In this document: piece by piece, positions 1 to 8,290 of the stretch
How the letters are laid out: each line of letters starts with the position of its first letter
Position numbering within the stretch: position 1 is the first letter of the stretch
Source: Chloroflexota bacterium
GTDB taxonomy: Bacteria > Chloroflexota > Anaerolineae > Anaerolineales > Villigracilaceae
Direction: 5' to 3'
DNA length: 58,478 nt
Assembly (NCBI GenBank): GCA_005778035.1
Contig: SXKT01000017.1
Coordinates: 1-58,478 of the forward strand
Program-made: the position numbers and the translations under genes
Notes under the pieces: generated by a model
Seen by the model: the letters and a program-made list of their open reading frames with translations, nothing else
What the model was told of the DNA's origin: nothing
Databases searched by the model: none

Positions 1-79
1 GATATCAGGGGGTGTTTTTTCTTTACTGTCTAGCAAAGCGGGTGCAGTTCAATTCGCGAGTTCTTTTAACTTGAGGGGA

Positions 80-298
80 TCAAATGCGGATTGTTTCAGG
101 TTGATCCTTGAAAGGGTCAAGTAACGTGGGGACAACTTCGAATGAGGCGGACATCCGCTGACTAATTTCTTTGTCATTACTTTTTTTTATCTCTACTATT
201 TTGGCTTTGATGATCCCGATCCCGCCTTCTTTCGAACTCAGCTCAAATCTGGTTTCAATTTTTTTCCTACCAGCCAGTGCGGATCGATTGCTAAACAC
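80..298 (-). CDS. possible small or frameshifted ORF, function unknown
   Basis: A 72-residue open frame beginning with GTG just after an in-frame stop, with no clear ribosome-binding site. The product is charged and strand-like (RFELSSKEGGIG, then a Lys-rich stretch). The reading frame upstream, in another phase, gives a helix-like stretch (AKLEAILQMINKAS) that joins this one at a run of seven A residues, so this could be the broken remnant of a slightly longer gene. I do not recognise a family. It may equally be a chance ORF. Confidence 0.2.
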   Translation of the reverse strand: MFSNRSALAGRKKIETRFELSSKEGGIGIIKAKIVEIKKSNDKEISQRMSASFEVVPTLLDPFKDQPETIRI

Positions 299-486
299 CT
301 TGAAGCTTTATTGATCATTTGCAGTATCGCTTCAAGTTTCGCTCCATTGCACTAAACGACCTGAGAATATTCCTGGTTTAGTTCATTCAGAAATCAAAAT
401 TAGGAAAGTGATCGCGGTTGAAAAAAAGCCCAGAGATCGCCTTAGGCAGTGGTTTTCGCCCTTTTATGAGCAAAAATTGGTCGATT
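299..486. other. gene-free stretch before tRNA-Asp terminator
   Basis: No convincing coding frame or conserved RNA is visible. It lies between the doubtful small ORF and the tRNA-Asp terminator and holds only the possible frameshifted upstream part of that ORF. Confidence 0.4.
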
Positions 487-518
487 TAAAATAAAACTCC
501 CAACCAATCGGTTGGGAG
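487..518 (-). terminator. intrinsic terminator of tRNA-Asp
   Basis: Perfect 9-bp stem CTCCCAACC/GGTTGGGAG with a 4-nt loop, followed on the minus strand by TTTTATTTTA. It sits 13 nt beyond the encoded CCA end of the tRNA and should end that transcript. Confidence 0.85.
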
Positions 519-531
519 CTTAGCCGCACAT

Positions 532-607
532 TGGCGGCCCCGACGGGGTTCGAACCCGCGATCTCGGCCTTGACAGGGCCGCATGTTAGCCGCTACACCA
601 CGGGACC
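532..607 (-). tRNA. tRNA-Asp (GTC)
   Basis: The minus strand folds as a standard cloverleaf. The acceptor stem is GGTCCCG with CGGGGCC (one G.T pair), the anticodon arm is CGGCC-CTGTCAA-GGCCG with anticodon GTC, and the T arm carries TTCGAAC. The discriminator base is G. A CCA end is encoded (position 532 is its last base). It stands alone, with its own terminator directly behind it. Confidence 0.95.
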
Positions 608-673
608 ATTTGTAAAGCGACAAATAGTTTATCATACGCTTATTTACGTGTCAAGGCGAGATGTTTGCCAGTT

Positions 674-2326
674 TTACATTTCTTGTGCCTGATAGGTTCC
701 CCATTCTGCTCGCAGGATATTGCAGATCTCGCCCAAGGTTAAGTAATTATCTACACATTCCACAAACAGGGGCATCAGGTTATCTTCGCTTTTGGCAGCG
801 GTAGAAAGGTGAGTGCTCAGTTCAGCTACGCGGCTTGGGTTTCGGCGAATCCTCAGTTCGGCAAGGCGTTGGCGAGCCTGGTTTTCGATCGATGGGTCAA
901 TAGTTTGCTTCTCAAGTGTGATAGATTCGTTGGTTTGGAATTTGTTAACCCCGACGACCACACTTTCTGCTTTTTCAATTTCCAATTGGGCTTGGTAGGC
1001 GGCATTTTGGATCTCGGCTTGCATATAACCGCGTTCAATCGCCTTCATGGCTCCGCCCATCGCGTCTACCTTGTTGATGTAATCGGTAGCCTTTTTTTCC
1101 AATTCATCGGTTAGGTATTCGATCAGGTACGAACCGGCAAGTGGGTCGATGGTGTCGGCCACACCGCTTTCGTATGCAATGATCTGTTGCGTTCGCAGGG
1201 CGACGCGAACACTTCTTTCGGTGGGGAGCCAAAGAGCCTCATCCATCGAGTTGGTGTGCAGTGACTGTGTACCGCCCATCACGGCTGACAGCGCCTGGAT
1301 GGTGACACGGGCGACGTTATTTTCAGGTTGTTGGGCGGTAAGGGTGCTGCCAGCGGTTTGGGTGTGAAAGCGTAATTGCAGGCTGCTGGCTTTACTGGCC
1401 CCAAAGCGCTCTTTCATCAGCCGCGCCCACAGGCGACGGGCAGCCCTGAATTTGGCCACCTCTTCCAAAAAGTGGTTGTGGGCGTTGAAGAAAAAACTGA
1501 GTTGTGGAGCGAAGGTATCCACCGGCAGGCCGGCTTTGAGGGCAGCCTCTACATAGGCAATGGCATTGCTGATGGTAAAGGCGATCTCCTGAGCGGCAGT
1601 GCTGCCTGCCTCGCGGATATGGTAACCGCTGATGGAGATCGTGTTCCAGTTGGGGATATTGGCTGAGCAGTATGCAAAAATATCGGTGATCAGCCGCATG
1701 GAGGGTTGGGGGGGGAAGATGTATGTTCCCCTGGCGATATATTCTTTTAAGATATCGTTTTGAATGGTTCCCCGCAGTTTGGATGCGTCTATGCCGCGGC
1801 GGCGGGCAACAGCGATGTACATCGCCAACAAGATCCCCGCGGGGGCGTTGATGGTCATCGAGGTGGATACCTGATCCAGTGGGATGTCGCGGAGGAGGGT
1901 TTCCATATCTTCGATGGAAGAAATGGATACCCCAACTTTGCCAACTTCACCCAAAGACATCTCGTCATCTGCGTCGTAACCGATTTGGGTGGGAAGGTCG
2001 AATGCAACAGAAAGACCTGTTTGGCCAGCCTTAAGCAAATATTGGTACCGGCGATTACTCTCTTCGGCGGTAGAGAATCCCGAATATTGCCGCATGGTCC
2101 AAAACCGACCGCGGTACATGGTGGGTTGCACACCACGGGTAAATGGGTACTCGCCCGGAAAGCCAAGTGTCTCCATATAAACCGGATCATCGGATTGGGG
2201 GAATAAAAAGTGGGGGACCTCTACACCGGAGCTGGTAGTAAAACTGCCTTTGCGTTCAGGGAACTTGTCGACCGAGCGTTTGTGCACGGTCTCTTTCCAT
2301 TTGTAATATTGTTCCGATAATTTCAT
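674..2326 (-). CDS. methylmalonyl-CoA mutase, large (catalytic) subunit
   Basis: Adenosylcobalamin-dependent interconversion of (R)-methylmalonyl-CoA and succinyl-CoA in propionate metabolism. The 550-residue product carries the catalytic barrel domain only: EYPFTRGV near the front, [16 protein letters not shown], and the late [11 protein letters not shown] block. The Tyr in RQY and the Arg in [10 protein letters not shown] match the methylmalonyl-CoA pattern rather than the Phe/Gln pair of isobutyryl-CoA mutases. No B12-binding DxHxxG domain follows, so a separate small subunit must be encoded outside this window. I start at the ATG at 2326 (MKLSEQYY), with GGAAA upstream; the track's start at 2533 would run into the divergent gene. 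A solitary gene, divergent from the rSAM cassette. Confidence 0.93.
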   Translation of the reverse strand: MKLSEQYYKWKETVHKRSVDKFPERKGSFTTSSGVEVPHFLFPQSDDPVYMETLGFPGEYPFTRGVQPTMYRGRFWTMRQYSGFSTAEESNRRYQYLLKAGQTGLSVAFDLPTQIGYDADDEMSLGEVGKVGVSISSIEDMETLLRDIPLDQVSTSMTINAPAGILLAMYIAVARRRGIDASKLRGTIQNDILKEYIARGTYIFPPQPSMRLITDIFAYCSANIPNWNTISISGYHIREAGSTAAQEIAFTISNAIAYVEAALKAGLPVDTFAPQLSFFFNAHNHFLEEVAKFRAARRLWARLMKERFGASKASSLQLRFHTQTAGSTLTAQQPENNVARVTIQALSAVMGGTQSLHTNSMDEALWLPTERSVRVALRTQQIIAYESGVADTIDPLAGSYLIEYLTDELEKKATDYINKVDAMGGAMKAIERGYMQAEIQNAAYQAQLEIEKAESVVVGVNKFQTNESITLEKQTIDPSIENQARQRLAELRIRRNPSRVAELSTHLSTAAKSEDNLMPLFVECVDNYLTLGEICNILRAEWGTYQAQEM

Positions 2327-2346
2327 CACTTTTTCCGTTCTGGATG

Positions 2347-2376
2347 TTGAATGACTGCTTATAGGTATTATAGAAT
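2347..2376. promoter_or_regulatory. divergent promoter region between mutase and rSAM cassette
   Basis: On the plus strand TTGAAT is followed after 16 nt by TATAGA, giving a plausible sigma-70-type promoter for the cassette. On the minus strand the same bases contain a perfect TATAAT (2372 to 2367), about 40 nt before the mutase start, without an obvious -35. The overlap suggests that the two transcripts compete. Inferred from sequence only. Confidence 0.35.
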
Positions 2377-2433
2377 TAAAAGTAGTGGGTTGCCGCCTTT
2401 TGATATGAAATTTATTGTAACTGCGAGGTTTTG

Positions 2434-2823
2434 ATGGCAAATAAAGGGTTACCGATCGTTTTGATCTTTGTCTTTGTAGTGGGTTTTTGTCTTTTTGGGT
2501 ACGGCCTGTTATTGGTGTTGGGGTCAACTTCATCCCAGGGCAATAGTGGGTGGATAACCTTTGGATTGGGATTTTTGGTTGCCGGCGGCGGTATTGCCGG
2601 TTGGTCAGTAACAGCTTATATGAAGCAACAAAAGGCTGCTACTATCGCCCAACCGGGCAATGGGGCACACATGCCAGGTGATGTTAAGATCAGCCAAATG
2701 AAATGCGCCAGTTGTGGGGGGGCGATCGATTCAAGCGCTGTGCGTATTGAGAACCATGTTCCGATGGTGTTTTGCCCATATTGTGGGGCAAGTTACCAAG
2801 TAAGCGAGGAGCCCAAATGGTAA
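2434..2823 (+). CDS. small membrane protein with C-terminal zinc ribbon
   Basis: 129 residues. The first ~65 form two hydrophobic helices ([19 protein letters not shown] and a second [14 protein letters not shown]), placing both ends on the same side of the membrane. The C-terminal 40 residues hold CASCGG and CPYCGA, two CxxC knuckles about 25 residues apart, as in a zinc ribbon. The start is the ATG at 2434 with GAGG five nt upstream; the track began one codon early at TTG. Its stop overlaps the start of the next gene, so it is translationally coupled to the Cys-tailed protein and probably belongs to the same system. No family name recognised. Confidence 0.75.
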   Translation: MANKGLPIVLIFVFVVGFCLFGYGLLLVLGSTSSQGNSGWITFGLGFLVAGGGIAGWSVTAYMKQQKAATIAQPGNGAHMPGDVKISQMKCASCGGAIDSSAVRIENHVPMVFCPYCGASYQVSEEPKW

Positions 2824-4484
2824 ATAAAAATATATTTCGCATAGCTACAGTATTTTTGGTTTTACTTGGTTTGGCATTGGTTACCTATGGCGCCAGTGCC
2901 CAAACGTATGCATTCCAACTTACTGATGAGCTGGTGAATTACACGATCAATGATGATGGCACGGTATCCGTGGAATATTACTTCACCTTCCAGAATGAGC
3001 CGTGGGCAAGCCCGATCGATTTTGTAGATGTGGGCATGCCGAAGAGCAGCTTTGAAACTGAAAATATTCGTGCTGATGTCAATGGGGTTCCTGTTTCAAT
3101 TAGCAGCGATTACCAGGGTGAAGGTGGCAGTGGATTTGCTGTGGAATTAGGCGCGCAAGCTATCACCGATGTGGGAACGGTACATGTGGTGGTACCAACC
3201 ATCAACCGGATGATTTATCCTGACGATGAAAAAAGTGACTATGCCAGTAGTGTTTTTGGTACTACGTATTTCGGCCAAGAATACGTGAGCGGATCAACCA
3301 ACCTGACCGTAATATTCCATTTTCCGGTGGGGGTTTTACCATCAGAATCGATTTATCACTTGCCTGGCGAGAATTGGCCGGGACCAGCAGTGCCAGCAAT
3401 GGTGGATACGGAGAAGGGTGTTACGTATACTTGGCACACCAGCGAAGCCAACGGCCATACCCAATACCAGTTTGGTGTTTCGTTTCCGTCCAAGTATGTG
3501 CCCGAAAGTGCAATTGTTCGCACCGCCTGGTTGGAAGAATTGATAACCTGGGTAATGGCAGTTTTCCCATTTTTGATCATGTGTGCTGTGGCAATTTATG
3601 CTTTTATCATCGCGCCTATGAGGGCAATATCTAACGCCCGCAAGCGCAAGCTGGAGTATATCAAACCGACCATTTCTGCAGAAGGGCAAGGGATTCGGCG
3701 TGGACTTACCGCGGTAGAAGCCGCAATATTGATGGCAGTCCCACTGGATAAGGTGTTGGCGATGATCTTATATGGTGTGACGAAAAAAGGCGCGGTGCAA
3801 GTATTACGTGAGGATCCGCTTCAGGTACGGAAATCTGATCCACTACCAGAGGGTTTGTTGGAATATGAAACCGAGTTTATCAATTCGATCGTAGCCGATA
3901 TGGGAGCCCGCAAAGCCGCGATGCAAACGGTATTTGTAAACCTGGTAAAAAACGTAACGGAAAAAATGAAGGGCTTTGGTAAAAATGAAACCGAGGCCTA
4001 TTACAAGGCCATCATCGACAAAGCGTGGACCCAAGTTGTGGATGCCAACACACCGGATATGAATCCGGTACTCAATGAGGAATCCTTCGAGTGGACAATG
4101 GCTGATCGCGATTTTGAGGGCCGCTCGCGTAAAGTATTCGACCGGCCGATATTCATCCCTCGTTGGTATGGTAACTATTCTCCCAGTATGTCTCCCAGTT
4201 GGGGTAGCGGCAGTAGCGGAAGTGGGGGTGCCAGCCCCACCAGCGGAAAAGTGCAGCTACCGGGAGCCGACTTTGCCGCCAGTATGGTAACAGGGGTAGA
4301 GACATTCTCAGGCCAACTAATTGGCAATATCAACGATTTTACCGGCCGGATAACGAATGTTACCAACCCTGTGCCGGTTCCCGTGGCCAGTAGCAGCCAT
4401 CGCAGAAGTGGTGGGGGTGGCGGCTGCGCTTGTGCTTGCGCATGCGCTGGCTGTGCATGCGCATGTGCTGGTGGTGGCCGATGA
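2817..4484 (+). CDS. DUF2207-like membrane protein with Cys-Ala repeat tail (putative rSAM substrate)
   Basis: 555 residues. A signal peptide (about 1-30, ending ASAQ) precedes an extracellular beta-rich domain (30-240), one transmembrane helix (~242-266), and a cytoplasmic part with a winged-helix-like segment (LTAVEAAILMAVPLDKVLAM). A Gly/Ser linker, an amphipathic segment and an RRSGGGGG hinge lead to the extreme C-terminus CACACACAGCACACAGGGR, with seven cysteines alternating with alanine. This architecture resembles DUF2207 proteins, which usually end in plain Gly repeats. The predicted topology leaves the tail in the cytoplasm, within reach of the radical SAM enzyme encoded next. The start ATG at 2817 has GCGAGGAG upstream and overlaps the previous stop. 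The last codons overlap the next start as ATGA. Tail modification is inference. Confidence 0.78.
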   Translation: MVNKNIFRIATVFLVLLGLALVTYGASAQTYAFQLTDELVNYTINDDGTVSVEYYFTFQNEPWASPIDFVDVGMPKSSFETENIRADVNGVPVSISSDYQGEGGSGFAVELGAQAITDVGTVHVVVPTINRMIYPDDEKSDYASSVFGTTYFGQEYVSGSTNLTVIFHFPVGVLPSESIYHLPGENWPGPAVPAMVDTEKGVTYTWHTSEANGHTQYQFGVSFPSKYVPESAIVRTAWLEELITWVMAVFPFLIMCAVAIYAFIIAPMRAISNARKRKLEYIKPTISAEGQGIRRGLTAVEAAILMAVPLDKVLAMILYGVTKKGAVQVLREDPLQVRKSDPLPEGLLEYETEFINSIVADMGARKAAMQTVFVNLVKNVTEKMKGFGKNETEAYYKAIIDKAWTQVVDANTPDMNPVLNEESFEWTMADRDFEGRSRKVFDRPIFIPRWYGNYSPSMSPSWGSGSSGSGGASPTSGKVQLPGADFAASMVTGVETFSGQLIGNINDFTGRITNVTNPVPVPVASSSHRRSGGGGGCACACACAGCACACAGGGR

Positions 4485-5866
4485 TCGGAGATTTTCTCCG
4501 CAAGGTGGATAGCGTTTTACCGGCCTTTCCATGGCAGGTACCCAAGATGCATGCTGCTACAGCAATAGAGTACTTTAATATCCGCGAAGGTGGCGGTACT
4601 GTGCAGGTCCACTTGCGGACCGATGCCAATGGCTACGGAACATTGTTTATCAATGCGAACTATGTCTACCACCTCAACCCCACTGCTGCCCATATTGCCC
4701 GCGGGGTATTGCGTGGTGAACCTGTGGACCAAATAAAAAAACGTATTGGCACAATTTACAATGTTCGTTGGCAAGAGCTGGATGATGATTTTGCTTTTAC
4801 AAGCGATCAGATACAGGCGATCATCCACGACAGTACTGCTTGCCCAATCCACACTCTGGAGGTGGAGCATTTGCCGCCTTTCCAGGTGCGTCCAACCGCA
4901 CCTTACCGAATGGACTTGGCAGTGACCTATCGATGCAATAACGATTGCCCTCATTGTTATAATGCCCGCGAGCGAACCTTTAGCGAACTGGATACTGTTT
5001 CTACCAAGCGGATGATTGACAAGATTTGGCAATTGGGTATACCCCACATTGTTTTTACGGGCGGTGAACCAACATTACGCGCAGATTTGGCTGAATTAGT
5101 CGGTTATGCCAGCGGATTGGGATTGATTTGCGGGATGAACACCAATGCACGAAGGTTGATAGACAGAGAATATGTGTCCAACTTAGTAGATGCTGGCTTG
5201 GACCATCTTCAGGTTACAGTAGAAAGCTATGATCCTGAGGTCCATAACCGAATGGTGAATGCCAACGCATTTGACCAGACCATCAGAGGATTGCGAAACG
5301 CACTCGATACCCGCCTGTATGTGATGACCAATACAACCATGTTACGGGAAAACGTAGCGACTATTCCAGAAACGTTGGACTTTTTGGCATCAATTGGCGT
5401 GCCCACAATAGGATTAAACGCTCTAATTTATAGTGGCCACGGCAAAACAGTGGGTACCGGATTAAACGCCACTGAATTGAGCCCGATCTTGCAAATGGCT
5501 ACCCAAAAAACGGTCGCTGCCGGGCAGAGGCTGATATGGTACACCCCAACCCAGTATTGCGGCTTTGACCCGCAAGGGGTGAACTTGGGAGTAAAGGGTT
5601 GCACAGCCGCGCTTTACAATATGTGCCTGGAGCCCAACGGAGACGTATTGCCGTGCCAAAGTTATTACACCCCCGTAGGGAATATATTGACCGATGATTG
5701 GCAAACCATTTGGCAGCACCCTCTATGTGTATCACTTCGCGAGCGCCAAAATGTTCCCGCCAAATGCAATGGGTGCGGCTTATTTTCAGAATGTGGCGGT
5801 GGCTGTCCATTGGAAAACGAATCCGAAGAACGCGCCGCAATGAGTTTGAATGTGATCGCCCTGTAG
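4481..5866 (+). CDS. radical SAM/SPASM peptide maturase with PqqD-like N-terminal domain
   Basis: 461 residues in three parts. Residues ~25-115 look like a PqqD-type peptide-recognition domain (GYGTLFINANYVYHLN followed by two helices). A radical SAM barrel follows, with the 4Fe-4S motif CNNDCPHC (C152, C156, C159) and GGEP at 194-197. The C-terminal SPASM domain has about seven cysteines, including CNGCGLFSECGGGCP, for auxiliary clusters. Enzymes of this layout cleave S-adenosylmethionine to modify ribosomal peptides, often by joining Cys sulfur to a carbon. The start at 4481 forms an ATGA overlap with the Cys-tailed gene; the longer track ORF reads through the tail codons out of frame and is not credible. 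Substrate assignment to that tail is inferred from coupling and from the tail's composition. Confidence 0.88.
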   Translation: MIGDFLRKVDSVLPAFPWQVPKMHAATAIEYFNIREGGGTVQVHLRTDANGYGTLFINANYVYHLNPTAAHIARGVLRGEPVDQIKKRIGTIYNVRWQELDDDFAFTSDQIQAIIHDSTACPIHTLEVEHLPPFQVRPTAPYRMDLAVTYRCNNDCPHCYNARERTFSELDTVSTKRMIDKIWQLGIPHIVFTGGEPTLRADLAELVGYASGLGLICGMNTNARRLIDREYVSNLVDAGLDHLQVTVESYDPEVHNRMVNANAFDQTIRGLRNALDTRLYVMTNTTMLRENVATIPETLDFLASIGVPTIGLNALIYSGHGKTVGTGLNATELSPILQMATQKTVAAGQRLIWYTPTQYCGFDPQGVNLGVKGCTAALYNMCLEPNGDVLPCQSYYTPVGNILTDDWQTIWQHPLCVSLRERQNVPAKCNGCGLFSECGGGCPLENESEERAAMSLNVIAL

Positions 5867-5888
5867 GCGAAGGCAAGGAGAGCCCGAT

Positions 5889-6959
5889 ATGCAATGGTTG
5901 AAAACCCTAAAGAATAATTTGCGCAAGCCCGGTGGGATCCCGGCTGGTACTTTTACGGCTACCTGCTACACCCAGCAAAATGTGCCTTACAAGCTTATGC
6001 TGAGGGTAGATGAAAAAGGATTGGGCAGGTTGATCCTTAATGCCCGCACTGTATTGTTCTTAAACGAGACCAGCACCGAGTATATGTACCACTACCTGCT
6101 AAACCAATATGGAGATAAGGTCGTGGGTTTTATGCAGGCAAAATACAAAATCAGCCGGCAAGAGATTCTGAAAGATTACGAATCATTGGTCAATGAAATT
6201 GAGGCCCTGTTAGGCCAAGAGGATTTGAACCCGTTAAGCAGGTTTCAGGGTGTAACCTCTGCCGGCAATGGAGACGCCCCCCAAAAAGTAGACCTTTACC
6301 CAACATTGGCAATGCCAGGGGATCCTGTTTCAGAGCTACAAAACTTGCAATGGTGGCAGAATAAGATGCGCAGCTTGGTGGCGATCGGAGTTCCCCATTT
6401 TATGCTTGTAGGTGGTGAGCCATTGGTGTGGGATGGTACTGTGCCATTGATACAAACCAGCGAAGAGTTGGGTGTAGTGGCAGGTTTGGTTTGCCACCAA
6501 AGCGCTCTTTCTACCCAAAAATTGGATGAATTGATATCGGCTGGATTGGATCATCTATGTCTGTTGGTACCACCAAGCGAGTTGCCTAATTGGCAGCTTT
6601 TGGATGAAATTGCCAAGAAAGACCTATATTTTCAGTTGGTATGGATGGTATCAAATCAAAACCTTTCGCAAGTGAAACTATGCATGCCACAGTGCAGGCA
6701 GGTTGGCGCAAACAACATCTCTTTCGAGGTTATTGAAGCAATGGAACAAGCAGATTTCGATTCCCTTTTCGATGCTGTCGATGATTCCGGCTTGACATTT
6801 GTTCCATTTGCCGAAATGGTTTGCCGGGATGGCTGTGGCGATGACCTGCAACGCTATGCGGATGCGAGCGACATCGACCGTGTGGCGCATATTGTGTTAC
6901 CCAACGGAAACGCTCGAAGTCTGACGAGCGGCATTTGGAGAGATGTGATTGATCAATAG
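5889..6959 (+). CDS. cluster-less radical SAM paralogue (putative pseudoenzyme partner)
   Basis: 356 residues, clearly related to the preceding maturase. It keeps the PqqD-like front (GLGRLILNARTVLFLN) and the barrel motif VGGEP (GGEP at 175-178). The loop that should carry CxxxCxxC is deleted: DLYPTLAMPGDP replaces AVTYRCNNDCPHCYN. The C-terminal SPASM equivalent survives only as LPNGN followed by GIWRD, without its cysteines. It therefore should bind neither the SAM cluster nor auxiliary clusters. A non-catalytic role, such as substrate docking or a heterodimer subunit, is more likely than decay, because the frame is intact and the RBS (AAGGAG, 8 nt before ATG) is good. It is the last gene before a strong terminator. 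Confidence 0.75.
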   Translation: MQWLKTLKNNLRKPGGIPAGTFTATCYTQQNVPYKLMLRVDEKGLGRLILNARTVLFLNETSTEYMYHYLLNQYGDKVVGFMQAKYKISRQEILKDYESLVNEIEALLGQEDLNPLSRFQGVTSAGNGDAPQKVDLYPTLAMPGDPVSELQNLQWWQNKMRSLVAIGVPHFMLVGGEPLVWDGTVPLIQTSEELGVVAGLVCHQSALSTQKLDELISAGLDHLCLLVPPSELPNWQLLDEIAKKDLYFQLVWMVSNQNLSQVKLCMPQCRQVGANNISFEVIEAMEQADFDSLFDAVDDSGLTFVPFAEMVCRDGCGDDLQRYADASDIDRVAHIVLPNGNARSLTSGIWRDVIDQ

Positions 6960-6980
6960 TGTTCAGGCGAAATCGCTGAA

Positions 6981-7009
6981 AAAATAGGCGCCGAATAGGC
7001 GCCTATTTT
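6981..7009. terminator. bidirectional terminator after rSAM cassette
   Basis: Perfect 12-bp stem AAAATAGGCGCC/GGCGCCTATTTT with a GAATA loop. A-rich and T-rich flanks suit both strands, so it can end the plus-strand cassette and the minus-strand gene stopping at 7045. Confidence 0.85.
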
Positions 7010-7044
7010 CGAAATTACGGGCATTCGCAATGGGAAATATGGTG

Positions 7045-8277
7045 CTAAGGAGCCAGTTCGGCCAGATAAACCTGCAATGCGAGGTCATCTTCGCCAGCCA
7101 TACCAATAGCAAGGCTCTGGTTAGGTTGCTCGCCCAATGTCAGGAATTCTGCCAAATCGCTCGCCTTGCTGGACGTGAGGTAGTATGTTTGGATATCTCC
7201 ATTGCTAAATTGTAATTGGATGGGTGAACCAGTTGCAAGGGAGGCTAGGTTGATATGGGTTTTTGCCGGAAAGTAAACCAGGCGGGTTACTTCGCTGCCG
7301 CGCACCCATGCCGGGGCTTCCATACTGGCTAGCCCTGTATCATCAACTTCTGTTTGGGTTAATTCAATTGTTTGGCCATCTATAGAAAGGCTGAGGGGAA
7401 AAGGCTGGTTGAGTGGGGCATTGCCACTAATAGGCGCTGCGGGAGGCTCTGGGGTGGGCTTGAAAAGCAAATAGAGGATGACGCCCAGCAGGACCAGAAT
7501 GATCACTGCAAGCATGCTATACACCAGTTTTCCAGCAGTGTGTTTTGTGGGGTTATCGTCTGTCAATACTTCCAACAAGCTGGCTTTTTGTGATCGTTTG
7601 TCTGCGTCGCTGATATCAACCTGGAAATTTTTTTGGAGGTCAGCCAATCGATTTTCGACATTCTCCCACCGATCCTCTTCGCTGGTTTCGAAAATTTGGT
7701 TTGGCGATCCTGTGCTTGGTTCTTGCGTCAGTGGATGCGGCAGCTCAGTCTGTGGTTCACCAGGCAATTCATTGGTGGGTTGGGGCAAATCCTGGTCTGG
7801 TAAAGTTGATCTGAGTTGTTGTGTTCCCTGCTGGCCAGGCTCGGCATTGTAGGTTTGGCTGGCTGCGTTATTGGGAGGTTCTTGTGGCAGATCCTCTGAG
7901 ATGGCTTGGCGTAATTGTGCCAAACGGTCATCAATTTGGTTATCTTCACTGGGTTCGGCGGGGATATGATGAGCGCTGGCAGTTTGGCCGAGGCCATGCA
8001 AAAAATCATCCAGTCCATCAACGCTACCGCTGTTGGTGGGTTGATCTGCTTCGCGAGTTTGGCCGGAGTTTTTTTCGGGTTCGACACTCTCGTCGCCAAC
8101 TTCATGTTCGGAAAAAAGGCTGCGCAAGTCTTCTGCAGGTGATGTTTCGGGCTCTGGCGTGGTTTGATCAGCCTGAGTTGTTTTTTCTTCAGTTGGCGCT
8201 GTTTGATTCGGCTGGGTGGCCAGTTTTTTTAGAAAATCCTCAAATTCAGAATCTTTTGGATCAGGGTCTTGAATCAT
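7045..8277 (-). CDS. single-pass membrane protein with long acidic disordered N-terminus
   Basis: 410 residues. The first ~265 are low-complexity and rich in Gln, Pro, Glu and Thr. A transmembrane helix follows (LVYSMLAVIILVLLGVILYLLF), then a compact ~125-residue domain of alternating strands at the C-terminus (QPFPLSLSIDGQTIELTQ...). The long N-terminal part without a signal peptide suggests a cytoplasmic N-terminus and an extracellular C-terminal domain. I start at MIQDPD (8277), because the extra 25 codons of the track overlap the upstream gene; the RBS is weak. Third gene of the CpaE-like operon, 13 nt behind the transglycosylase-like gene. No family recognised. Confidence 0.7.
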   Translation of the reverse strand: MIQDPDPKDSEFEDFLKKLATQPNQTAPTEEKTTQADQTTPEPETSPAEDLRSLFSEHEVGDESVEPEKNSGQTREADQPTNSGSVDGLDDFLHGLGQTASAHHIPAEPSEDNQIDDRLAQLRQAISEDLPQEPPNNAASQTYNAEPGQQGTQQLRSTLPDQDLPQPTNELPGEPQTELPHPLTQEPSTGSPNQIFETSEEDRWENVENRLADLQKNFQVDISDADKRSQKASLLEVLTDDNPTKHTAGKLVYSMLAVIILVLLGVILYLLFKPTPEPPAAPISGNAPLNQPFPLSLSIDGQTIELTQTEVDDTGLASMEAPAWVRGSEVTRLVYFPAKTHINLASLATGSPIQLQFSNGDIQTYYLTSSKASDLAEFLTLGEQPNQSLAIGMAGEDDLALQVYLAELAP

Positions 8278-8290
8278 TGTCTGGTGCTTT

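Noticed and set aside
809-2206. Plus-strand ORFs opposite the mutase gene
   Set aside because: Shadows of the minus-strand gene, without start sites or domains.
2327-2533. Upstream extension of the mutase ORF to 2533
   Set aside because: It overlaps the divergent membrane-protein gene, is basic and low in similarity, and an ATG with RBS lies at 2326.
4430-4480. Longer radical SAM start reading MCLRMRWLCMRMCWWW
   Set aside because: This is the Cys-Ala tail region read out of frame; the ATGA at 4481 is the natural coupled start.
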